Shown here: positions 1 to 11,165 of the stretch, in pieces
Layout: every line of letters starts with the position of its first letter
How positions within the stretch are numbered: the stretch's first letter is position 1
Assembly (NCBI GenBank): GCA_029465975.1
Contig: CM055744.1
Location: forward strand, 2,803,552-2,867,551
Length of the DNA stretch: 64,000 nucleotides
Reading direction: 5' to 3'
Origin: Dallia pectoralis
Taxonomy: Eukaryota; Chordata; Actinopteri; Esociformes; Umbridae
The notes under the pieces: generated by a model
What the model saw: only the letters and a program-made list of their open reading frames with translations
What the model was told of the DNA's origin: nothing
Databases searched by the model: none
Translations under genes and position numbers: made by a program

Positions 1-3000
1 TGGTGAACATGGGCTTGGGCTGGTGAAACTGACTTGGGCTGGGCTGGGAACTGGGCTGGGCTGGTGAACTGGGCTGGGCTGGTGAAACTGACTTGGGCTG
101 GGCTGGTGAAACTGACTGGGCTGGGCTGGGCTTGGGCTGGGCTGGTGAACTGACTGGGCTGGGCTGGGCTGAACTTGGGTTGGGCTGGGCACTTGGGCTG
201 GGCTGGGCTGGGCTGGGCTTGGGTTGGGCTGGGCTGGGAACTTGGGCTGGGCTGGTGAACTTGGGTTGGGCTGGGAACTTGGGTTGGGCTGGGCTGGGCT
301 GGGCTGGTGAAACTGATGGGCTGGTGAACTGGGCTGGTGAACTGGGGCTGGGCTGGTGAACTGGGCTTGGGCTGGGCTGGGCTGAAACTGACTTGGGCTG
401 GGCTGGTGAACTTGGGTTGGGCTGGTGAACTGACTTGGGCTGGGCTGGTGAAACTGACTTGGGCTGGGCTGGTGAACTTGGGTTGGGCTGGGCTGGTGAA
501 CTTGGGCTGGGCTGGTGAACTGGGCTTGGGCTGGGCTGGTGAACTGGGGTTGGGCTGGGCTGAAACTGATGGGCTGGGCTGGTGAAACTGACTTGGGCTG
601 GGCTGGTGAACTTGGGTTGGGCTGGGGCACTTGGGTGGGCTGGTGAACTTGGGCTTGGGCTGGTGAACTGGGTTGGGCTGGTGAACTTGGGCTGGGCTGG
701 TGAACTGGGTGGGCTGGGCTGGTGAACTTGGGCTGGTGGGCTGGGCTGGTGAACTTGGGCTTGGGCTGGGCTGGTGAAACTGATTGGCTGGGCTGGTGAA
801 ACTGACTTGGGCTGGGCTGGGACTTGGGCTGGGCTGGTGAACTTGGGGGCTGGGCTGGGGGGCTGGTGAACTTGGGCTGGGCTGGGGAAACTGACTGGGC
901 TGGGAACTTGGGTGGGCTGGTGAAACTGGGCTGGGCTGGGCTGGTGAACTGACTTGGGCTGGGCTGGGGGCTGGAACTTGGGCTGGGCTGGGAACTTGGG
1001 CTGGGCTGGTGAAACTGACTTGGGCTGGGCTGGTGAACTTGGGCTGGGCTGGGAACTGGGCTGGGCTGGTGAACTTGGGTTGGGCTGGGCTGGTGAACTT
1101 GGGTTGGGCTGGTGAACTTGGGTTGGGCTTGGGCACATGGGCTGGGCTAGTGAAACTTACTTGGGCTGGGGCACATGGGTTGGGCTGGTGAAACTGATAT
1201 GGGCAGGGCTGGTGAAACTGGGCTGAAACTGACTTGGGCTGGGCTGGTGAACTTGGGCTGGGCTGGGCTGGGCTGGGCTGGTGAACTGACTTGGGCTGGG
1301 CTGGTGAACTTGGGGGCTGGGGCTGGGCTGGGCTGGTGAACTTGGGCTGGGCTTGGGCACTTGGGCTGGGCTGGTGAACTTGGGCTGGGCTGGTGAACTT
1401 GGGCTGGGCTGGTGAAACTGACTTGGGCTGGGCTGGTGAACTGGGCTGGGCTGGTGAAACTGACTTGGGCTGGGCTGGTGAACTTGGGCTGGGCTGGTGA
1501 ACTTGGGTTGGGCTGGGCTGGTGAAACTGACTGGGCTGGGCTGGGAACTGACTTGGGCTGGGCTGGTGAACTTGGGGCTGGGGCTGGGCTGAAACTTGGG
1601 CTGGGCTGGTGAAACTGGGCTGGGCTGGGAAACTGGTGAACTTGGGCTGGGCTGGTGAACACTGGTGAACTTGGGCTGGGCTGGTGAAACTGACTTGGGC
1701 TGGGAACTTGGGTTGGGCTGGGCTTGGGCTGGGCTGGTGAAACTGACTTGGGCTGGGCTGGTGAACTGGGCTGGGCTGGCTGAACTTGGGCTGGGCTGGG
1801 CTGGGCTGGGCTGGCAAACTGGGCTGGTGAAACTTGGGGCTGGGCTGGTGAACTGGGGTGGGCTGGGAACTTGGGTTGGGCTGGTGAAACTGATTGGGCT
1901 GGGCTGGTGAACTGGGCTGGGCTGGGCTGGTGAACTTGGGTTGGGCTGGTGAACTTGGGCTGGGCTGGTGAAACTGACTTGGCTGGGCTGGTGAACTGAC
2001 TTGGGCTGGGCTGGTGAACTTGGGCTGGGCTGGGGGCTGGGCTGGGGCTGAAACTGGGCTGGGCTGGTGAACTTGGGTGGGCTGGGCTTGGGGGCTGGTG
2101 AACTTGGGCTGGGCTGGTGAACTTGGGCTGGGGGCTGGTGAACTTTGGGCTGGGCTGGTGAACTTGACTTGGGCTGGGGCACTTGGGCTGGGCTGGTGAA
2201 ACTGGGCTGGGCTGGTGAAACTGGGTTGGGCTGGTGGGGCTGGGCTGGTGAAACTGACTTGGGCTGGGCTGGTGAACTGGGTTGGGCTGGTGAAACTTGG
2301 GCTGGGCTGGGCTGGTGAACTTGGGGCTGGGCTGGTGAAAACTTGGGCTGGTGAACTTGGGCTGGGCTGGTGAACTTGGGCTGGGCTGGTGAACTTGGGC
2401 TGGGCTGGTGAACTTGGGCTGGGCTGGGAACACTGGGCTGGGCTGGTGAAACTGACTTGGGCTGGGCTGGTGAACTTGGGCTGGGCTGGTGAACTGGGCT
2501 GGTGAAACTGACTTGGCTGGGCTGGTGAACTTGGGCTGGGCTGGGCTTGGGCTGGGCTGGTGAACTTGGGTTGGGCTGGGCTGAACTGGGTGGGCTGGAA
2601 ACTGGGCTGGTGAACTTGGGCTGGGCTGGTGAAACTTGGGCTTGGGCTGGGGCACTGGGTTGGGCTGGTGAAACTTGGGCTGGGCTGGTGAACTGGGCTG
2701 GGCTGGTGAAACTGGGCTGGGCTGGTGAAACTGACTTGGGCTGGGCTGGTGAACTGGGCTGGGCTGGGCTGGTGAACTTGGGGTGAACTTGGGCTGGTGA
2801 ATGGGCTGGGCTGGTGAAACTTGGGTTGGGCTGGGCTGCTTGGGTTGGGCTGGGAACATGGGTTGGGCTGGTGAAACTGATATGGGCAGGGCTGGTGAAA
2901 CTGACTTGGGCTGGGCTGGTGAACTTGGGTTGGGCTGGGCCACTTGGGCTGGGCTGGTGAAACTGACTTGGGCTGGGCTGGTGAACTGGGCTGGGCTGGT

Positions 3001-3479
3001 GAACTTGGGCTGGGCTGGGGAACTTGGGGCTGGGCTGGTGACTTGGGCTGGGCTGGTGAACTTGGGCTGGGCTGGGGCACTTGGGCTGGGCTGGTGAAAC
3101 TGACTTGGGCTGGGCTGGTGAAACTGACTTGGGCTGGGCTGGTGAACTTGGGCTGGGCTGGTGAACTTGGGCTGGGCTGGTGAACTGACTTGGGCTGGGC
3201 TGGTGAACTTGGGTTGGGCTGGGCTGGTGAACTTGGGCTGGGCTGGTGAACTGATGGGCTGGGCTGGTGAACTTGGGTTGGGCTGGGGCACATGGGCTGG
3301 GCTGGTGAAACTTGGGTGGGCTGGTGAAACTGACTTGGGCTGGGCTGGTGAACTTGGGTTGGGCTGGGCACTTGGGCTGGGCTGGTGAAACTGACTTGGG
3401 CTGGGCTGGTGAACTTGGGTTGGGCTGGTGAACTTGGGCTGGGCTTGGGTTGGGCTGGGGGCTGGTGAACTTGGGTTGG
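1..3479. repeat. G-rich ~20-bp satellite array
   Basis: Tandem array of a ~20-bp unit of the form TTGGGCTGGGCTGGTGAACT, mixed with variants containing GAAACTGACT and with runs of bare GGGCT. The + strand is extremely rich in G and T and poor in C outside CTG. Because few stop codons arise, long open frames appear on both strands (Pro/Gln/Ser-rich on the minus strand, Gly/Trp/Leu-rich on the plus). These are by-products of the repeat and not genes. The array runs into an assembly gap, so its true length is unknown. Confidence 0.95.
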
Positions 3480-3979
3480 NNNNNNNNNNNNNNNNNNNNN
3501 NNNNNNNNNNNNNNNNNNNNNNNNNNNNNNNNNNNNNNNNNNNNNNNNNNNNNNNNNNNNNNNNNNNNNNNNNNNNNNNNNNNNNNNNNNNNNNNNNNNN
3601 NNNNNNNNNNNNNNNNNNNNNNNNNNNNNNNNNNNNNNNNNNNNNNNNNNNNNNNNNNNNNNNNNNNNNNNNNNNNNNNNNNNNNNNNNNNNNNNNNNNN
3701 NNNNNNNNNNNNNNNNNNNNNNNNNNNNNNNNNNNNNNNNNNNNNNNNNNNNNNNNNNNNNNNNNNNNNNNNNNNNNNNNNNNNNNNNNNNNNNNNNNNN
3801 NNNNNNNNNNNNNNNNNNNNNNNNNNNNNNNNNNNNNNNNNNNNNNNNNNNNNNNNNNNNNNNNNNNNNNNNNNNNNNNNNNNNNNNNNNNNNNNNNNNN
3901 NNNNNNNNNNNNNNNNNNNNNNNNNNNNNNNNNNNNNNNNNNNNNNNNNNNNNNNNNNNNNNNNNNNNNNNNNNNNNNN
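3480..3979. other. assembly gap of exactly 500 N
   Basis: Five hundred consecutive N. The same length occurs at 33,899-34,398, which suggests a fixed placeholder size and not a measured gap. Confidence 0.99.
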
Positions 3980-4888
3980 CCGCTTGGAATAGTATGCCAC
4001 TGGCCGCTGCTTCCCACCATGGTCCTGTGTTAAAACAGAAGACATGAACCCATTTTTTTTTCACAGACAAAAAAGATTAAACTGTTTCGCATGATCCGGT
4101 AAACCTAAACATGGAGAAGTAGACAGAGAATGTTTTAGACGGTCAGAATACAGGCCATCAGTGGTCCAAACTATTTTTTTCCTTCATGGCCATCTTGTGG
4201 CCATAAATGAGATCAGAAAGAGGCTGTGTAATTTCAGCAAAATCTGGAAGCCAGGCTCTGCAGTAGCCAACCATACCCAAAAAGCTCATCATTTGGGTTT
4301 GTGTGATTGGTTTAGGAACTTAGAATACCGCCTTAATGCGATCTTGCCCCAGAGTCCTCCCATTAGGTGTGATGTCATGACCCAGATACCTAACTGATTG
4401 GCTCACAAGCTGCAACTTTGTTTTTGAAACTTTGTGACCATTCTCAGCTAGAAAATCAACAACGCCCTGGTATCAGTCTCACAGCCTTGTTTAGTTTCTG
4501 AGCACAGGAGAAAGTCATCAACATACTGTATCAGTTTACTCCAGCCAGGCACAAATCCCTCTAAATTTTGAGCAAGTGCTTCTGAGAAAAGACAGAGACT
4601 CTGTACCCCTGAGGAAGGACCGTCCAGGTCCATTGCTTTCCCCGAAACGTAAGCACAAACCAGTATTGGATTCCTTTCACAACAGGAATACTGAAAAACG
4701 CATTTGCCAAATCAATCACAGAAAACCAATTTGCTGTTGATGGCACATTAGATAAAACAGTAACAGGATTGGGGACGAGAGGGAAACGAGCATGTATTGC
4801 ATCATTAACAGGTCTAAAATCCTGCACATATCAGCAATCGCTTTACGGATAGGAAGAATTGCTGTGTAACACGGAGAACCAGGAAATG
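3980..4888 (-). pseudogene. ERV pol fragment: reverse transcriptase and start of RNase H
   Basis: Three overlapping minus-strand frames carry reverse transcriptase signatures: a DFRPVNDAI-like finger segment, FSVIDLANAFFSIP around the first catalytic Asp, a WTVLPQG motif, and YVDD at 4,514-4,525. The frame at 3,980-4,045 begins the RNase H connection (LTQDHGGKQRPVAYYS) and runs into the N gap. Frame changes between ~4,600 and 4,820 break the enzyme. A second copy in the same orientation lies at 31,871-33,356 and extends further into RNase H. This is a decayed retroviral polymerase and not a host gene. Confidence 0.8.
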
Positions 4889-4896
4889 GTATTATG

Positions 4897-5846
4897 TAGG
4901 GATGCAAATTATCGATTAATTCATTAATCATTAGTTGATTGACTTTATCGATCGATTAACGATTAACTGATAAGCGGCATTTTTCCGGAGAACGTAAACT
5001 TCTCACGGTATCAATAGTGTCTTTAACATAGGGCTGGACGATATGGCCAAATTCTATATCACGATATATTTCTTAATTTCGGTCGATACGTTATAATTCC
5101 GATATCGATATGAACAATAAAAAATGCCAAGAACAACCACAACAGATGTCTGTGCCTACAATCTTCTGAAAAATGAATTTGCCAAGTCTATGAAACCTCC
5201 TCCTATAAAACTACATAATATTTTAGAAATGAAACAGTACAAATACATTAACTTTTTATTTGAATTTAACCTTTATACAAACAAGAAAAGTCAAATAAAC
5301 ATAAGAATCTCAGACTGACCTTATTAATATATTTAACTTTAAACGTAACTTTTGGCGCTCTGCATGCATCTTGCGGAAGAACATTGTAGCCGGAACTTCT
5401 TCTCTCCGTTTATGTCTATGACGAATCACGCAGGTACTGGGCTACGCCGCAGCGGAGCCGAAATAGTTTAAAATAGTCAGAATATAATATTATAGGTGTA
5501 CCATAGTGATTCAGGATAAAACAAAAACACGGTTTGGATATTGGATTCATGATGTACTGGCTCATTATATACATTTTGCTAATTTTTAACTAAAAAAAGG
5601 TACTGCAGCTTTAACATAGCACACTGCTAGTCGGCTCAACTCTCCCGCATGCTTGGTTTCTTTTTGACGCCTCAAGTTAGTGTCGGGTCTCTCGCCGCCC
5701 GCGAGAATCTCGTGTCACGTTCAATTACGCCTACGTCCTGTGGAAAAAGGTCTTTGATTGCAATGTTCAATTAACCGACAATTCATTTAATCGAGTAAAT
5801 TCTTATCGACAATTAATCGATAGTCGCTTAACCGTTTACATCCCTA
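4897..5846. mobile_element. non-autonomous hAT element with 8-bp TSD
   Basis: The element begins TAGGGATGCAAATTATCG and ends with the inverted terminus CGTTTACATCCCTA. It is flanked on both sides by the perfect 8-bp duplication GTATTATG (4,889-4,896 and 5,847-5,854), as expected for hAT transposition. Retroviral pol sequence continues on either side, so it inserted into the ERV. The interior is AT-rich with repeated ATCGATTAA motifs and has no transposase. The right part (5,697-5,846) also occurs inverted at 31,723-31,870. The left part (4,897-~5,450) also occurs in direct orientation at 33,365-33,898. Confidence 0.85.
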
Positions 5847-5854
5847 GTATTATG

Positions 5855-6077
5855 GCACCCCTCCCTGCTAAGGAATCATAGCTTCCTTAGCTCTACTAGG
5901 CCTGAATGTGGATTTAGGAGTAACTACGAGAGGTTGAACACCTTTCATCTGCCCAATGTCAAACAGGGCAGAATCAACAACAACAACAGGCAATGACACC
6001 ATTTGAAACTGAGACACAGCTCTGTCAACACCCTGTACTCCTCTCTGCACCTGCACAGATAAATAGAATGGAACACA
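5855..6077 (-). pseudogene. ERV pol segment between hAT element and inner LTR
   Basis: A 62-residue minus-strand frame (6,056-5,868) holds retroviral polyprotein sequence that joins the RT segment on the far side of the hAT insertion at 4,897-5,846. It ends close to the inner LTR at 6,078. The mirrored copy is at 31,493-31,714. I recognise no catalytic motif in it. The assignment rests on continuity with the flanking pol sequence. Confidence 0.5.
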
Positions 6078-6625
6078 TGTCGTGGAAATTTTAGACTTTA
6101 ATCGCTGAATTTGAACTTAAAGTAAGACGCACGAGAGTATGTTACAGTTGACAATTTTAACTTGTTTAATTGCAAGTAAGAAACCATTTCTCAAATACAG
6201 GTTTAAGCTTTTGCATTGATCAGATCAATCCCTATAGCAAGCTTGAAGAATGGGTTTGAGGAAAGCCTTCATCAGACAACAGGACAATAACCTGTGCTGG
6301 ATCAGACTGACCTAATGAGAAGAACTTCTGCAGGGGTATTTAAAGGAATGAAGTTACGCACACTCATTGACACACCAACCTAAACAATACTCAATGGAGA
6401 ACAGATCAGGCCGTCAGATAATCTCAACAAACTATACAGTATAATATGGGTGATGTATGGAGCTGTCATGAAACCCGAGGTTCACTCCCCAGTCAAGTAA
6501 AGGGGAGGCCTGGTACATATCCATTTATGGTGAGACACATGTAAACCCATACATTTGCTTTGACAGTCCATCACAAGTAATGTAATCAAGACATCTATTT
6601 CTAGCATTGGGCCCCTCTTAAGACA
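6078..6625 (-). mobile_element. second LTR (solo-LTR-like) inserted in ERV pol
   Basis: On the minus strand this 548-bp block starts TGTCTTAAGAGGGG and ends CCACGACA, giving TG...CA termini. It has a TATA-like TTTAAATA box and ATTAAA-type poly(A) signals near the 3' end. The flanking four bases are TACA and CACA, a possible imperfect 4-bp duplication. Its 3' terminus (TTTCCACGACA type) resembles that of the ERV's own LTR at 10,423, but the 5' portions differ. It is read as a solo LTR of a related family. The mirrored copy is at 30,946-31,492. Confidence 0.5.
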
Positions 6626-6629
6626 TACA

Positions 6630-7460
6630 GATGTCATCCCTGTTCACCCCAGTATAGCTAGAAGGTTTCTGAGCATCCCTTTCTTTGTGCCTCTTGGCCT
6701 AAATAACATCTATGAGACTTACATGTATTAAGCTTCTTGAATGATCATAAAATTCCATAACACACACCACACACACCATGTGGGGAAAAATCTAGAACCA
6801 TCTTTCATGGCAATCCAATCATTAACATCTAATACAGTTTTTAACCAGGGCCCAGCATCCCCCCAGCAAACCTTGTCTGTTTTAGCAATTGAATTGTGAG
6901 GTATGCTATAAGAGAAGTCAAATCGTTTCGGCTGTTTGCAAGTCAGTTGAACTGCTAACGCACAATGTTCTAATCCTATATACATATTTCTGCATATTAT
7001 AGCCTCAGAACCCACTTTGACCCCCCAATGCTTCTCATAAGCCAAATCTCTAACAAATGGGGAACATTTCAACATACAATGTAACTCTACCCTTGTTTTC
7101 CCAGTGAGAACGTACAATGGAAAATATTTCATCAATGCGTTTAGAGTTTACATCTGATTTTAAATTCCATGCATAATGCCAATCTGGACCTGTATGAATG
7201 TCAGACAGCATCATTATTTGATAGTTTTCTTGTGGTTGTGTAATTTTATTACCATCTAATCCACAAGCAACTTTCATGCCCAATTTGCACATGAGGTCCC
7301 CACCAGCCAAATTACAAGGACAACATGAGGAAAAAACGAATTGGTGCTGACATCTTGTACCTTCGACAGATAACGGCATAGTTAATGCCTCTGTCATTTC
7401 CAAACCAGAAGCACCTACAGTGCATACGGTTTCATTTGACATGGGAAATTTTAACATAGG
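6630..7460 (-). pseudogene. ERV pro/pol region downstream of protease
   Basis: Two overlapping minus-strand frames (7,469-7,050 and 7,135-6,728) continue the polyprotein after the protease active site. They contain conserved-looking blocks rich in Cys and Trp with no RT motif, and a frame change at ~7,100. The mirrored copy at 30,170-30,945 has additional breaks. Function beyond retroviral origin is not assignable. Confidence 0.5.
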
Positions 7461-8500
7461 GTCGTGCATGATAACAGATAATTCAGCACCTGTGTCTACT
7501 AGGAAACTTAAAGGCTTACCAAATCAGAAGGGTTACAAAAGGACTACCTTTGGTCTTGGTAATCTTCTTGAGAAACAAATCGTGTGCGACCATGTCAACT
7601 GTCTCCGCTGTACTTCATTCTTCCTCAGGTTTGGTGTGTGTGACTCTGCGTGACGGTCCCGTCTGCCATCCACCACCCCGCGGCTCAGGGCACTCTCTAC
7701 AAAAGTGACCCTTTTACCGCAGCTATAACATGACCAGCCTGTTGTCCGGTCCCCGCCACGCTTCCGTCCGCCCCCCTCGGGCGGGTCCTCCGTTCGAAAT
7801 TGTTCTCTTCTCCCAAACCCATCCACTCCACCTCCTCTTGCACCACTCCGACCTTGTCCTTCGTAATACATGAGCTGGGCAGCCTGTTGTCTTGAGTTTC
7901 CCTTTTTTCATATAGAGTCTCTTTTTCTTGTCTTTCGGTATCAACCTTCTGCTGCTGCCTTTCCACATGCTTGCAATGGTCCATTACAGTCTGTAGGGAG
8001 GCTGACTCCTATCCCACACAACTGTCTCGCTCAAAGCAGAGTTCAGTCCCAGGACCAGTGCAGCCTTCAGTTGGCTGTGGTAGTTTTCAGAGTTCTCAGT
8101 TTGGCTAATACCACTGAATTTCTTGAAACACCTCTCCAGCCTGTCCATGAAGTCATCCACAGATTCTTCAGGACCCAGCACAAGTGCACACACTTGTAAA
8201 TGGCAGGCCAGTCAGTTAAGGTTGGGTAGGCTGTTGTGACTTTCTCCAGAAGAACTTTGAGTTGCTTCTGGTATGCACCCTCCTCTGACCAGAGGAGTTC
8301 TTCATTGAATCCCTCTCGGATGTCTGCCCAGCGCAGTCTCATCTTGGGCGCGCGTGATGTATGCAATTTCTGCCCCTGACGGCTTGTAGAGACGCACCAA
8401 TTTTTCCATTTGGTACCTGAACTCAACAGAGTCCTTGATTGGATCTGCCAGCTCTTCAGAAATGTCTTTCAGTTCATCCTGAATATATATGTTCTGTAAT
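7461..8500 (-). pseudogene. ERV gag (capsid/nucleocapsid) and protease start
   Basis: Read from 8,500 downwards, a capsid-like segment (frames at 8,426-8,067 and 8,193-7,984) carries acidic and aromatic blocks including DDFMDRLERCF. A basic linker follows, then a CCHC-type zinc knuckle (CYSCGK, ~7,735-7,690) that a 1-base deletion throws out of frame before its His/Cys residues. Next is an aspartic protease start with the active-site motif LVDTGAE (~7,485-7,510). At least two frame changes are needed to follow it, so it is a pseudogene. The mirrored copy is at 29,095-30,170. Confidence 0.7.
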
Positions 8501-9145
8501 TGTATTGTCATGTTGTGCAATTGATCTTCATAAATAATACGGCAAACAGAATTAAATCGTGCATAAAACTGATATTCTTGTCGATATCTCCGTCTGACGG
8601 ATAGATGGAGATATATAGATGGATATAGGTGGGGAGATGGATATATAGCTGAAATGCATATATAGATAGATGGAAATACATATATGGGGATATGGATATA
8701 TATAAATATATAGATAGTCTTTATTGTCCACTGGGGAAAGTATATTTCATAAAATAGATGTCGTTATCAGCTACATAATATATAATCTCATAATTACATA
8801 AGTTTCACTGCGGGTGAACAGGCAAACCAAAGCGCAATTTGCATCAATGTCTGATTCCCAAATGTAATCGGTGCAGCGCAGTGATAATGAAAATGCTGTC
8901 ATATATCGAAAACATTTTCAGTCGATCAATGTCCTAATAATTTGTGTCACATTATCAGCAACATTGTGCCAATAAATCGGCATTTTGGCAAACAACATGT
9001 TCTCCTATTTTCCACCTCTCCAACAGGAAACTTCACATTAAGTAACGTTACTTTTCCGGTTTTCCTCCGAGTTTGTCATGGCGTTTCAATCTATAAATAT
9101 TAATTCAGGGCGTTTCTTTGACTATTTATGGGCGTGACATGACTC
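8490..9145. mobile_element. Harbinger-related fragment inserted in ERV gag
   Basis: This block shows clear nucleotide similarity, in the same orientation, to the interior of the Harbinger-like element in LBP intron 3 (48,385-49,235). Shared stretches include the segment around GTTCTGTAATTGTATTGTC, the one around TTCTTGTCGATATCTCCGTC, and the end around GGGCGTTTCTTTGACTATT. It interrupts gag between the matrix-like and capsid-like parts. No terminal repeats or TSD were seen here. It contains an ATAG/GATA-rich microsatellite (~8,590-8,720). The mirrored copy is at ~28,440-29,095. Confidence 0.6.
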
Positions 9146-9203
9146 CTCCACTCCCGGTTGTGCATGGCGGTTAGGATAGCCCACCAGAGGAGCCATGGAA
9201 AGC

Positions 9204-9830
9204 TCAGTCTGGATCACCTGAGCGTCCGGATCTGGTAGTCATGGGAGCTGGTTGGGAGGCTTGTTCAGGAGAAACAATGCAGGTGGGGTGGTGAAAAGGA
9301 GTGGAGGTCGATGGGGGGTCGAATCCTGTAGGCGAAATTTCGAGGTCTTCCAGCTTTGAGTAGAGAGGCGGCTGGGCTGGCGCCGCGGACACAGACAAAG
9401 GCTGCGGGGTCAGCGCTGGTACTGAAGCTGCAGGGATAGGAGTAGAGTAAGGAAGTGGAATGTCACGTTCATCATCCTCTCTATTCCTATTCTTCAGTTT
9501 CTCCTCACTCTCTGTCACACTCCCCTTTACTATTATCTTTCTACCCACTCTCTGCCCTCCTGTCTGCCTCTCTTTCCGATTTTCTATAGTCACCCCACTT
9601 TACGTTCTCTCTGTTTTTACCCTTATCATACCGGTGAAGGATATCCTCCTACATTCAGTTAGCCTAGCTTCGCTGAATGTTCCTTTTAATGGGAAATCAG
9701 ATACTTTGTGCCACAATACCACCTGTTCTGAAACTCCCGTGCCCCACGCATCCACCATATCCTTCACCGGTCCAATCAGTGGATCCGGCAAACAGGTGCC
9801 TGCCAGTGGCTTACTGTTGATCGTCCCCAT
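9204..9830 (-). pseudogene. ERV gag N-terminal part (matrix-like)
   Basis: A 76-residue frame (9,830-9,600) begins MGTINSK, an N-myristoylation-type start expected of retroviral matrix. A second frame (9,593-9,204, 129 residues) continues after a stop at ~9,600 with a charged stretch, a Pro-rich stretch and a C-terminal Arg-Ser-Gly tail. It then approaches the Harbinger-related insertion. The frame break prevents one continuous Gag. The mirrored copy at 27,759-28,381 has an extra frameshift early in the matrix part. Confidence 0.65.
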
Positions 9831-9879
9831 GTCCTTCGTTACTTGTACTCAAAAACAGAGGACAAAACACACACAAAAA

Positions 9880-10422
9880 GGAATTATTTCACAAAGAGAT
9901 CTCGTATATATTTCTTATATTTATCTATAGGCCTATATCCAATTATTTCTCCAGATGTACCCATACAGGATAATCCCAGCTGTACCCACACGGGATAATT
10001 TGGCAGTACCCACACGGGATAATCTTATTTATATCTATTTCAGTATACTCATTTATTCGAAAGGTTTTTAGAACCTTTCCAGGTCCTTGGAACTTGGCCA
10101 AGAAGTCTTTCTCTAGAACCTCTAGGTCTTTTTGAGCTCACAGGTATTCCAAACCTGGCCTGTAAGTCTTTAGAACTTCCAGGTCTTTACTCGAGTCCTA
10201 TCCAAAAGAAACTCCAGTCTCACCCTTTTTGTTTTGTTCGGGATGGTGTATCCCTCCACTGACGCTCCCAGTCAGGTTTGAGGTGGGTCCCTTCTGCTCC
10301 GGCTTAGACAGAGGGTGAGCTCCCAGAACCACACTGTTGTGGTCCCTGTGGCCAGTTAACCTCAGAGTCCTGGGGAACGATCAGTGATTGGAGTTAGCCA
10401 TCCCATGCTCATCGCCAAATTC
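9880..10422 (-). other. ERV leader with primer-binding-like site and three short repeats
   Basis: Between the LTR and gag. The LTR edge ...CCACGACA (minus strand) is followed by GAATTTGGCGATGAGC, where TGG matches the usual start of a tRNA primer-binding site; the tRNA type is not assigned. Further downstream (9,955-10,030) the sequence ATTATCCCGTGTGGGTAC is present three times with small changes. The remainder is non-coding. The mirrored copy is at 27,171-27,758. Confidence 0.5.
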
Positions 10423-10639
10423 TGTCGTGGAAATGAAAGGGATGAGTACAGAGACTGTAGTTTCTATTAATAATGAAAATGTATTTATTCAAGATTCATG
10501 AACCTGGAGCCATGCACAATTCATTTACATGTCAACAATGCTCAACCATTATTAGGTTGACCTCTGCTATATATACGTCCAGTATAAACCCTCCCTCTCC
10601 TTGCCTTTAAAGCCCATGTTATTCTATCCTCCACGTACA
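10423..10639 (-). mobile_element. 5' LTR of the left ERV (inner edge certain, outer edge tentative)
   Basis: On the minus strand this holds a TATA box (CGTATATATAGC, ~10,563-10,577) and, about 85 bases further, an AATAAA signal (~10,478-10,485). It ends TTTCCACGACA directly before the primer-binding-like site, which is standard U3-R-U5 order. The outer boundary is placed at TGTACGTGG but could lie up to ~70 bases further out, because no 3' LTR is available for comparison. The mirrored copy is at 26,954-27,170. Confidence 0.55.
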
Positions 10640-10713
10640 TGTTATTAACTCTGGAGTCCCTCTTATCAGGAACCCATAAAGTCTACATGGCTCAATCAAA
10701 ACACATCCTGCAC

Positions 10714-10927
10714 CTGGGAGAGGAAATGAGACTTCCCATGGGAACTGAACAGTTATTTACAGCAGAACCATTCAGATGGAGTTTGTTGATTCCGTACTCT
10801 ACAGCCCTGACCAGAAACGCCAGTGCTGCCTGCTGGGATACCTGCACCTCTTGAGGTGTGATGTCTCCAGCCTCAATGAGCCTGTTGAGGGTAGCTCTGG
10901 TGGTGAAGCCGACATTTAGTTTTTCTC
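10714..10927 (-). pseudogene. isolated exon-like fragment (left copy)
   Basis: Minus-strand open segment bounded by a pyrimidine-rich acceptor (CTTTGTCTGGTAG) and a donor (CAG|GTGCAG). It encodes ~71 residues in one frame, containing TTRATLNRLIEAGD and ALAFLVRAVEYG. I recall similar segments in fish transposon-associated multi-copy proteins but cannot name the family. The right-arm copy (26,664-26,879) has a 2-base insertion that breaks the frame. It may belong with the exon at 11,691-11,985. The ERV LTR lies immediately downstream. Confidence 0.45.
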
Positions 10928-11165
10928 CTACCAGACAAAGAACAGAAAGAAATGAAGCAAATTAAGTCCAGGTTGTTTAAATATCCCCCAAATCAAATCA
11001 CTTTAATTCGACAAATGCATCAGGTAGACACACAGGAATTTCACATAGCAATCATCACTTTGAAATAGACAAATACAACTGCTTGGTCTGAACTACTTTG
11101 TATTACTTTTAAAATAAAACTATAGAGTTCCGGGGGATGATGTTGTTACGGGACCTGAAACCGGG

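Larger units (their letters stand above)
3980..10639 (-). mobile_element. endogenous retrovirus, left copy (degraded, 3' part lost in gap)
   Basis: Read on the minus strand, the order is a short LTR with TATA box and poly(A) signal, a TGG-containing primer-binding-like site, a leader, a myristoylatable Gag start, capsid-like and zinc-knuckle segments, an aspartic protease (DTGA), a reverse transcriptase (YVDD) and the start of RNase H, which runs into the gap. Three insertions split it: Harbinger-related sequence in gag (~8,490-9,145), a second LTR (6,078-6,625) and a hAT element (4,897-5,846). Stops and frameshifts are scattered throughout, so it is a fossil. It shares gag-pro-pol order with vertebrate ERVs. 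No env was seen. A mirrored copy lies at 26,954-31,722. Confidence 0.8.

Noticed and set aside
1147..4045. Very long Pro/Gln/Ser-rich minus-strand frames (~960 codons)
   Set aside because: They run through the G-rich satellite and across 500 N, so openness comes from repeat composition and unknown bases.
5029..5110. GGGCTGGACGATATGGCC inside the small hAT, taken as the end of another nested hAT
   Set aside because: No matching inverted end or duplication could be found, so it is not reported as a separate element.
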